The notes under the pieces were generated by a model. The model saw only the letters and a list, made by a program, of their open reading frames with translations, ran no database searches and had not been told where the DNA came from. Shown piece after piece: positions 25,544-32,401 of a stretch of DNA of 32,401 nucleotides. Both the position numbers and the translations under genes were made by a program. The stretch comes from an uncultured Verrucomicrobiota bacterium (lineage in GTDB: Bacteria > Verrucomicrobiota > Verrucomicrobiia > Limisphaerales > AAA164-E04): positions 1 to 32,401 of the forward strand of contig CAJXVR010000042.1 of assembly GCA_913061285.1 (NCBI GenBank), in the 5' to 3' direction. Each line of letters begins with the position of its first letter. The first letter of the stretch is position 1.

Positions 25544-26329
25544 CTAGACCTCTCCTTCCCTCTTCGTGGCACCGTTGGTGCGGCGGCGCCTGAGAGCAAA
25601 CCACCCCAAGCCAAGGGCCACGACCAGGGCGTGATGAGGTTCAGGAACAGGCGAAACCGTGAGGCCTAAGCTCCAGTCATCCAGTCTCAGCGTTCCGCCG
25701 GACGACAGGTCAGCGACGAACAAACTCCAGTTTCCATTTGGAACCTGCCCGTCAAAACTACTCAAGAACGCGGAGCGATTATCCGTATCCAGGACATTGG
25801 CGGGATCGACGTTGCGTCCGTCCGGTGCCCAGGTGCCGGTGAGAGCATCCCCTGCGTTAAACCCACCTCCTAGGGTCATCTCATAGAGATGGACATCCCC
25901 GTTGGTCGCCGCGTCATCAAAGGTGACATTCGAGAAGCCCGAGCCATCGGTCCCAATTGAATTCGAAGCCGATCTCCCTGGCCGATTCAACAGCACCGCA
26001 AAACCATTGATCGTGTCATGAGTCAGATAGGCATAGATATCGCCATTGAACCCTGCGCCACCAAGGGCGGACAAATTCAGCGTGACCGTCACATCGGAAA
26101 TCAAATCCGTCTGACCCGAAACCGCAATGCCCGACGTGATGCCGTTGGCATCATTGTCAGGGATCGCTGTATTGAGTGTGCCACTGTTAAACGAAAGCAG
26201 GGCAGCATTTCCCTTCGCCCCTCCCAGTAAGAATACTATTACGAGAGGCCAGAATCCCACTCGTTGCGCCCAGCACCGAGCAGTAAGATACCGAAGTCTC
26301 CCTGGCCCGTTCGTCTTCATGCTATTCAT
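25544..26329 (-). CDS. PEP-CTERM protein with P-domain (proprotein convertase-like)
   Basis: A 261-residue exported protein. Signal peptide core is VGFWPLVIVFLLGGAKGNA. Residues about 45-225 form a P-domain-type jelly roll: an early SGIAVSGQTDLISDVTV strand pair, GDIYAYLTHD, then GNWSLFVADLSSGGTLRLDDWSL, the typical 'W.L...D...D.G.L..W.L' ending. The C-terminus is VPEP, a hydrophobic helix (ALVVALGLGWFALRRRR) and a basic tail, a textbook PEP-CTERM signal. There is no protease domain, so this is a surface-anchored P-domain by itself. Its ATG at 26329 overlaps the end of the giant LamG gene (stop 26322-26324), and a second ATG lies at 26320, so translation is probably coupled to that gene. Confidence 0.9.
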   Translation of the reverse strand: MNSMKTNGPGRLRYLTARCWAQRVGFWPLVIVFLLGGAKGNAALLSFNSGTLNTAIPDNDANGITSGIAVSGQTDLISDVTVTLNLSALGGAGFNGDIYAYLTHDTINGFAVLLNRPGRSASNSIGTDGSGFSNVTFDDAATNGDVHLYEMTLGGGFNAGDALTGTWAPDGRNVDPANVLDTDNRSAFLSSFDGQVPNGNWSLFVADLSSGGTLRLDDWSLGLTVSPVPEPHHALVVALGLGWFALRRRRTNGATKREGEV

Positions 26330-29300
26330 TGACTTCTACCGTTCGATAATACTTGGACCCCGATTGGCTGGCCGCGTCTCCATCCGTAAAGCGAATCCCC
26401 CCGCGTACCCCAGCCGTCACCGTCACACTCTCATCGGTCCAAACGATGGTTCCATCGAGACTGGTAGTGGATTGTACTTTATACTTCCTTCCGGGTATGC
26501 CCCGAAACTCGAGCTCGATATCATTGTTCTTCACAGACATGCGGATAGTGTTTCGAGTCTGGGAATTCGGCACATTCACAGAGATTGTCACGGTGGCGGT
26601 ATCTGTATGGGCGTTACCATCACTAATCGTGTATGAAAAAGTATCTGGAGTAGCCGGGGCAGCTTCAGCCGGGGTATAGAGAATCCAGCGTCCCCCGCTC
26701 AAGAGAGACAAAGTGGAACCATTCGCACTACTGGCTGGGAGTTGATTGGACACAAAGCTGATAGTATCCCCATCTGCATCCGAATCATTCCCCAGCAGAT
26801 CCGCCACTAACAACTTAACCACCCCAGTTCCAGGAGCACGTGTTACCACATCATCCACCGCCGTCGGTGGCACATTGTTACGCAGACCGAGAGTGAAGAG
26901 ATAGTTGTCTTGAACCATCTCCGCAGGGAGGTTGTTGAACGTCACCGTATCGTTGGCTAAGGAACTCCCAGCCAAGACGCTCCATTCACCCCCTCCTACG
27001 TCTCCTGGATTAGGAGCCGTAGCGGTGAGGAGGAGGAAGTTAGCGGCCGTATCCGCCCCTGCAGGGACAGTAAGCGAAGATAGGTCGAAACTTAAATCAA
27101 CAGGCCCCACTTCTCCCGTTTCCTGGACATGCCATCCATCCGACAATGCCTGATCGACTCCACTTGGCAAGGATCCACCAAACACTGAACTACCATTGAA
27201 TGCGGGCGGTCCACCGATTTGTCTCGCCCATAGTAGAAACTCCCGGTCCTCCATTCCACTACCGTTCGATTCTATGCTTACGATGGCACTAGAGGCGGAA
27301 CTTTGCGAACGGAATTGGTTGAGACCAGAAGCATCGTCTCGTCCGATCCCAGCAATGTTTCCAGTAAAATTCACCAAACTGTTTAGAGGGCGCTCCCAGA
27401 TGACTGTACCAGACGAATCACTGTAACGCATAGTATTCAATCCCCGTTCGGGTATAGGCACCCCATATTTAATCGCCAAATAAGACCATACACGCTCCGC
27501 GGTGGGGGATAGCGAGTGCTGCTCACTCACTCCGGTTATCTTATCCCGGTAAGCTATAAGCTCGCTAATTGCTCCTTTGAGATTCTGGCCATTACTATAC
27601 CCCACAGGCGGAGCCGCGATCAAAAAAGTGCTGACACTTGGTACGGGAAACCCGGTACCGAAATTAAGTTGGTGCTCGTCTCCATAAATAGAATTCTCAC
27701 TATTGTAATAAGCTCTCAGCAAATGATCCATCATCATGACTGATACAGAGTCATCGTTGTAGAGACCAACAATAGTGTTTAGTCCGTTGCCCAGGTCCGA
27801 ATTAACGAATTGATTCACCGAACCGGGACTAATTGTAGCCAGGCTCGAATGTGAGGGCGTATCTGGACTTATCAGTGTAACAGGGCTACCGATCACCGCA
27901 CCCGTAAGCTCAAACTTGCCAACAATAAAGAGTGAGAACTCCGAACTTCCCGCCAGTCCATTTAAAGTCACAGAAAGCGAATCATCCACTCCATCAAAGT
28001 AAACGGACGGATTCGAATTAATATTATCCGTAGGATTATTCCTATAGGTCGGAGGATGGGTCATTTCAGTCGCGTCATTCCCCAGTCCACTTTGATCACG
28101 CCAGGTCATCAGAGGAGCGCCGTCACTCGCCACCCCGCTCTCAGAGTCCGCCTTTAGCCACAGTTCGATTCCCGTGATGATTCCCGCTGGCCCGTTCAAA
28201 TTGCCAAGCCCTAGCGTGAAATAGCGTTTTCCGTCGAAGAGATCTTGATCGATTCCAGAGAAGCTAGCCACATTCCCACTGAAGGACGATGCCCGAACCT
28301 GCCCGGCACCTGAAGCAAAGACACCATCGTCATCGTGGATGAGAATGAATTGTTCGGGCGAGCTATACATAGAGGGGAGCGAAATCCCACTCAGATCGAA
28401 GCTCAGATCGACACTGCCAACCTCCCCGGTCTCATTCGCCACCCATACTTGATCCAAGCGTTGATCAACACCTGCCGGGATATCATTGGTTGAGAAGTTG
28501 GTGCCGGCTCCATTACTGCTCCAAACTAAGAAATTGCCATCGCCAATCGCCCCTCCATTCTTTGAGACCGTAAGAATCGCATCTGAAGCGACGCTCTTGG
28601 ATTGAGTCTGATTTAACCCTGATTTGTCATCCTGACCGATCGCGGCAACCCGGTTGCTAAAGCTCGCCCCGACATCCGCCGGATCCCATAGCACGTCACC
28701 CGAGGCGTTGACATACTGTTGAGCCCCATTATTTTGACCAAGCGTTAAACCGTACTTCATCGCTAGGTAAGAAACAACCTGCTGATTCTGTCCAGACGAT
28801 ATTCCCCCATCAAATACAATCAGCTCACTGAGACTACCGTTGAAATACTCCGCGGCCGAACGGCCGAGATAATAGGCACTGGCATCAGGAAAGGTTCCGC
28901 TGTCGTCGTCGGTAGCCATGGTATTTTGGCCATTCCGTTCTTCCTGTTCGGCCCCATCCGTACCAAACAGTAGAAACGGCGTGACCCCAGGATCATCAAA
29001 CAGCAAGGGCGTCATCGTAGAGAAGACGCCTCCTCCGGTATTCGCTCGAAAAGCGAAGGTCTGCGCCTGGTCATAGCCAAAGAAAAATCGATCCGGCGAG
29101 AGATCCGAGCCCAAGATGGCGTTCACATCACCATCCCCTCGAGTCCCGACAGCATAGATCGCGAATTGAGTCCTGCCTTCTAAGACCGCCAAGGACGTCG
29201 ACAACACATCGTCGGAACCGTCAAACGAAACAGTCGGGTTAAAGTTGATGTTATCCGTAGCATTGTCACGATACGTCGGAGGATTCGTCATTGCCGTCGC

Positions 29301-32300
29301 ATGGTTTCCATACCAACTTTGATCCGTCCACGAACTTAAACTGCTCCCATCGGCAAGGGCAGGTGTGACTGCATCCGCCTTCAACCAGAGGACAAGATCA
29401 TTAACCAGACCGCCCGGAGACACCTTGCCACCACCCCCAAAGGCACACCCTAAAGTAAAATATGTGCCCTGCTCCAAGACCGATTCAGGCACGTCGGTGA
29501 AACTTACGACTCGGCCTGTGAGACTGCTCGCAACGAGGCTACTTGCACCACTGGCAAAGGTGCCATCGGCATCGGTCAGCAAGTAAAAATTACTTGCCTG
29601 AGCCGCCCCCCCAGACAAGGGCACACCGGTCAAATCGAAGCTCACATCGACCGAGCCTACCTCGCCCGTCTCACTCACAAACCAACCTCGCCTCAGTCGA
29701 GAATCGATCCCGCTTGGCACATCCTGATCAGAGAAGGTCCTGTCACCGCCGTCATGACTCCACAGAAGAAACTCCCCATCGCTCATGCCTCCGCCACTCG
29801 TTTCAACGGCAAGCACACTCCCGTTGTTGCTACTCTGAGATCGCATTTGCATCAAGCCGGAGCGCTCGTCTATCCCGACTCCAGAGATGTCATTATTGTA
29901 ACCGCTCGGTACGCCATCCGCATCCCAAACCACGATATCGGCCGAGTTCACATAGTCCTGCCCCGCTCCGCCTTGGTCTAGTGAAATGCCGTACTTAAGC
30001 GCTAGGTAGCTCTTTATTTTCCCTCGATCCGTGGCATCGAGCTCTCGATCAAACACGATGATCTCGTTAATCCCACCATTGTAGAACCGGTTCTCTCCTC
30101 GGCCGACATAGTAGGTCCCAGCATCCGGAAATACCCCATTACTGTTCAAGCTATTCACCGTAGCTGTCCCGTTCCGTTCTTCTCGACCTTCACTGTTGAT
30201 TCCCTCCAAGAGGAACGGCGTATGGGTGGGACTATCAAAGCCAAACGGCGACGCGGCAAACTGGATCGAGGCTCCCGCACTCAAGGCTCGAAACCCGAAA
30301 TCCTGGCTACCGTGATAGCCAAAGAAGAAGTTTTCTTTGGCTAAATCCGACCCCAATACATCATTGATCCCTTCATCACGTCTTACTCCAACTGCGAAGA
30401 CGCTGTAGTTACTGGCTCCTTCCAGACTCTCCAAAGTGGTGATGAGTTGGTCGTCTGCGCCATCGAAAAGCAGCGTTGGGTATTGATTGACGGTATTGGC
30501 TGCATCGTTCTTGAACAGGGGTGGATTTGTTGCTTCCTGCGAGTGCCGCAAGTGACCACTTTGATCATTCCACTGGGTAACGCCCACACCGTCCGTCGTC
30601 GTCGACGTTCCAGAATCCGCCCGAAGCCAAACTTGGATGCCATTCTCCACCCCTCCTGGGGCCGGTTGGGGACGGACACCCAAGGTAAAATACCGGCCGT
30701 GGTCGAGAACGTCCTCGTGCACGCCCGTGAAAGTCACCACGCTCCCCGCCACTGAACTCGCCACCAAGGTCTGGGCATCGCTAGAAAAGTCCCCATCTGA
30801 ATCAGTCAACAAGAAGAACTCTCCTACCAAATCAACCCCTAGCGGCATAGACACTCCCGTGAGATCAAAACTGATATCGACCGAGCCAACCTCTCCTACT
30901 TCCTGGATCAGCCATTCTCGTCCCAAACGCTGATCAACATTTGAAGGCACCTCATTCATTTGAAATCCCTTTGCGGCTCCATCGTTACTCCAGAAAAGGA
31001 ACTCGCCACTCTCCATCCCTCCGCCCGCCTCCGCGATTGTAATGGTGCTGCCGGGACTGCGATGCCTGGACCTCGTTTGATCAAGAGGAAATCCATCGTC
31101 TTGGCCGATCGCTGTGATCTGACTATGGTATGAAGAGTTTAGACTATTGTCCCAAATGATAGCTTCCGTAGAATCGCGGTAGCTCCCTGTAGTCTGAAAC
31201 CTACTATGAACTGTTCTTCTAATGCCATATTTTATCGACAAATATGAATCAATTGAGACCGCTTCTTCATGGGTCCGCACACCTGCATAAATTATCAACT
31301 CACTCAGCCGACCAGAGAAATAGTTGGCATTCTCACGCCCCAGGTAATAGCTAGATGCATCGGGCAGATGCATCACAGCCGCAGCTTGGTCAGTGGTAGA
31401 AAAATAACTGTCGCCTACAGTTTCGGCGATTGCATCTCCAAGGATTTCAAGCTTAAACGGAGTCTGAGATGAGGCGTCAAATGCCATCACGGATGGCAAA
31501 ACCCTAGATTGGGACAGAGTGCTGACAAATTCATCCTGATCATTATAGCCATAGAATAGTTCGGTATCGGCCAAATCCGATCCGATGATCGGATTCACCT
31601 CCGAATCCCCACGAACTCCGACAGCGATAATATTAAAGCCTTGACCTTCCAGGTCACCTTTCAGGTGATCGAGGGAAATATTCAAATGGTCATCAATGCC
31701 GTCAAATTCAAGAGTGGGATTAAAATTAATGTGGTCCGTAGCATTGTTGCGGTACACGGGAGGATTAATACTCCCTCCAGCATTGACGTCTTGACCACTC
31801 TGATCCGTCCAAGTACCTATAGGAACTCCATCGACTGGCATCGAGACGCCTGCATCTGCTCTCAACCAGAGTTGGATTCCAGACTCCACTCCCGCCGGTC
31901 CATTCAAGGCCCTCACCCCAAGCGTGAAGTAGGTACTATCGTTCAAGACACGATCTCCCACTCGACTAAAAGTGATCACCGTTCCATCCCAGCTCGACAC
32001 TCGGACACTCGTGGAGCCACTACTAAAATCGCCATCACCATCGGTGAGCAAAAAGAATTCGGTTGCTAGATCGACCCCCATCGGAAGGCTTATTCCCGTC
32101 AGGTCGAAACTGATATCGACCAACCCATGCGCACTCGTCCTTTGCACTAACCATTCACGTTCCAAGCGTTGATTGATGCCCGATGGTAGCTCGCTGGTTA
32201 CAAAACTTCTCGTTCCCCCATTGTGGCTCCAGAACAGAAATGCTCCGTCAAGAAAATCGTTGGCGTTAGACGCTATGGTCACGATACTTAGGGGATTCGT

Positions 32301-32401
32301 GCTTCGGGACTGGGCTTGTACGAGTCCGGATCCCGTATCCTTACCAATCGCCGTGATGTCATGGTTGTAGATTGGGCCCACACTCGCTGCATCCCAGATC
32401 G
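26322..32401 (-). CDS. Giant LamG-repeat surface protein, 5' end beyond the window
   Basis: At least 2025 residues; the frame stays open to the right edge, so the start and signal peptide are missing. The visible part has four copies of a roughly 410-residue module plus a fraction of a fifth. Each module has a LamG-like half (W(L/LK)AD, WxDQSG, a 'NPTxxFDGxDD' strand, YYLGR, (F/Y)(N/S)GxLSELI) and a second beta-rich half opening with '(V/I)(I/V/L)WD...IG.D..SGL'. In that half 'RL...W.V.E.GEVG.VD(L/I/V)SFDL' and FTLG recur. After the last module comes a cadherin/Big-type Ig-like domain (VPPTAVDDVV...LGNDSDADGDT) and a C-terminal beta tail (KYKVQSTTSLDG...KYYRTVEVNE). No PEP-CTERM is present. 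It is likely a secreted adhesin or matrix protein. It overlaps and probably leads the P-domain gene. Confidence 0.9.
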   Translation of the reverse strand, partial: IWDAASVGPIYNHDITAIGKDTGSGLVQAQSRSTNPLSIVTIASNANDFLDGAFLFWSHNGGTRSFVTSELPSGINQRLEREWLVQRTSAHGLVDISFDLTGISLPMGVDLATEFFLLTDGDGDFSSGSTSVRVSSWDGTVITFSRVGDRVLNDSTYFTLGVRALNGPAGVESGIQLWLRADAGVSMPVDGVPIGTWTDQSGQDVNAGGSINPPVYRNNATDHINFNPTLEFDGIDDHLNISLDHLKGDLEGQGFNIIAVGVRGDSEVNPIIGSDLADTELFYGYNDQDEFVSTLSQSRVLPSVMAFDASSQTPFKLEILGDAIAETVGDSYFSTTDQAAAVMHLPDASSYYLGRENANYFSGRLSELIIYAGVRTHEEAVSIDSYLSIKYGIRRTVHSRFQTTGSYRDSTEAIIWDNSLNSSYHSQITAIGQDDGFPLDQTRSRHRSPGSTITIAEAGGGMESGEFLFWSNDGAAKGFQMNEVPSNVDQRLGREWLIQEVGEVGSVDISFDLTGVSMPLGVDLVGEFFLLTDSDGDFSSDAQTLVASSVAGSVVTFTGVHEDVLDHGRYFTLGVRPQPAPGGVENGIQVWLRADSGTSTTTDGVGVTQWNDQSGHLRHSQEATNPPLFKNDAANTVNQYPTLLFDGADDQLITTLESLEGASNYSVFAVGVRRDEGINDVLGSDLAKENFFFGYHGSQDFGFRALSAGASIQFAASPFGFDSPTHTPFLLEGINSEGREERNGTATVNSLNSNGVFPDAGTYYVGRGENRFYNGGINEIIVFDRELDATDRGKIKSYLALKYGISLDQGGAGQDYVNSADIVVWDADGVPSGYNNDISGVGIDERSGLMQMRSQSSNNGSVLAVETSGGGMSDGEFLLWSHDGGDRTFSDQDVPSGIDSRLRRGWFVSETGEVGSVDVSFDLTGVPLSGGAAQASNFYLLTDADGTFASGASSLVASSLTGRVVSFTDVPESVLEQGTYFTLGCAFGGGGKVSPGGLVNDLVLWLKADAVTPALADGSSLSSWTDQSWYGNHATAMTNPPTYRDNATDNINFNPTVSFDGSDDVLSTSLAVLEGRTQFAIYAVGTRGDGDVNAILGSDLSPDRFFFGYDQAQTFAFRANTGGGVFSTMTPLLFDDPGVTPFLLFGTDGAEQEERNGQNTMATDDDSGTFPDASAYYLGRSAAEYFNGSLSELIVFDGGISSGQNQQVVSYLAMKYGLTLGQNNGAQQYVNASGDVLWDPADVGASFSNRVAAIGQDDKSGLNQTQSKSVASDAILTVSKNGGAIGDGNFLVWSSNGAGTNFSTNDIPAGVDQRLDQVWVANETGEVGSVDLSFDLSGISLPSMYSSPEQFILIHDDDGVFASGAGQVRASSFSGNVASFSGIDQDLFDGKRYFTLGLGNLNGPAGIITGIELWLKADSESGVASDGAPLMTWRDQSGLGNDATEMTHPPTYRNNPTDNINSNPSVYFDGVDDSLSVTLNGLAGSSEFSLFIVGKFELTGAVIGSPVTLISPDTPSHSSLATISPGSVNQFVNSDLGNGLNTIVGLYNDDSVSVMMMDHLLRAYYNSENSIYGDEHQLNFGTGFPVPSVSTFLIAAPPVGYSNGQNLKGAISELIAYRDKITGVSEQHSLSPTAERVWSYLAIKYGVPIPERGLNTMRYSDSSGTVIWERPLNSLVNFTGNIAGIGRDDASGLNQFRSQSSASSAIVSIESNGSGMEDREFLLWARQIGGPPAFNGSSVFGGSLPSGVDQALSDGWHVQETGEVGPVDLSFDLSSLTVPAGADTAANFLLLTATAPNPGDVGGGEWSVLAGSSLANDTVTFNNLPAEMVQDNYLFTLGLRNNVPPTAVDDVVTRAPGTGVVKLLVADLLGNDSDADGDTISFVSNQLPASSANGSTLSLLSGGRWILYTPAEAAPATPDTFSYTISDGNAHTDTATVTISVNVPNSQTRNTIRMSVKNNDIELEFRGIPGRKYKVQSTTSLDGTIVWTDESVTVTAGVRGGIRFTDGDAASQSGSKYYRTVEVNE
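27900..32401 (-). repeat. Tandem coding repeats of about 1.24 kb
   Basis: The LamG opening motif falls at roughly 31870, 30630, 29390 and 28160, spacings of about 1.24 kb. The copies have diverged at DNA level but keep recurrent phrases such as the GEVGSVDxSFDL codons. The array continues past the window edge, so the copy number is a minimum. Confidence 0.85.

Noticed and set aside
25294..25614. Minus-strand 106-residue frame overlapping the end of the P-domain gene
   Set aside because: Overlaps a well-supported gene in another frame and shows no domain or signal peptide.
1..32401. CRISPR arrays, tRNA, rRNA, prophage or restriction systems
   Set aside because: I looked for spaced repeats, cloverleaf-like arms and hallmark proteins on both strands and found none; the only regular repeats are the coding LamG modules.

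Overview
The window looks like one end of a metagenome or draft-genome contig from a member of the PVC superphylum, most likely Verrucomicrobiota. This is inferred from PEP-CTERM sorting signals, large LamG-type repeat proteins with a C-terminal beta-rich tail common in that phylum, a RAYT-type Y1 transposase with a REP-like palindrome family, and weak Shine-Dalgarno sites. There is no rRNA or other marker gene to confirm it. Bases 1-48 are not biological: they are an Illumina Nextera i5/Read-1 adapter left on the contig end.

Left part (49-4518): about 950 bp with no convincing gene, a secreted protein with four LamG-like repeats followed by a clear intrinsic terminator, and a lone NADAR-family N-glycosidase.

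Centre left (4519-15663, all minus strand): the most interesting block. Read in the direction of transcription it holds two small membrane ORFs, a YqiJ/NfeD-like OB-fold membrane protein, a YqiK-type flotillin, an 1811-residue AAA+ ATPase of the DUF3686 ('DNA repair ATPase') type, and two tandem paralogous membrane-anchored TPR-like proteins. From the OB-fold gene onward the spacers are 1, 30, 30 and 0 nt, so this is almost certainly one operon. I infer a membrane-microdomain and AAA+ remodelling machine. The OB-fold/flotillin pairing is known; the two TPR genes and the small upstream membrane ORFs are the less familiar parts.

Centre (15664-20617, plus strand): a RAYT transposase gene flanked by copies of the word GGGACAGGCT, including a 12-bp perfect hairpin. 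Then come a secreted SGNH hydrolase, a Methyltransf_32-type methyltransferase, an acidic amino acid/dicarboxylate:cation symporter of the SDF family, a zinc-ribbon protein and a small two-helix membrane protein translationally coupled to it.

Right (20845-32401): a secreted FAD-dependent oxidoreductase with an SLH-like tail, a secreted alpha/beta hydrolase, a nested inverted-repeat intergenic element, and a minus-strand cell-surface cluster. That cluster has two PEP-CTERM proteins, one with a P-domain, and a giant repetitive LamG protein that runs off the right edge, so its 5' end is missing.
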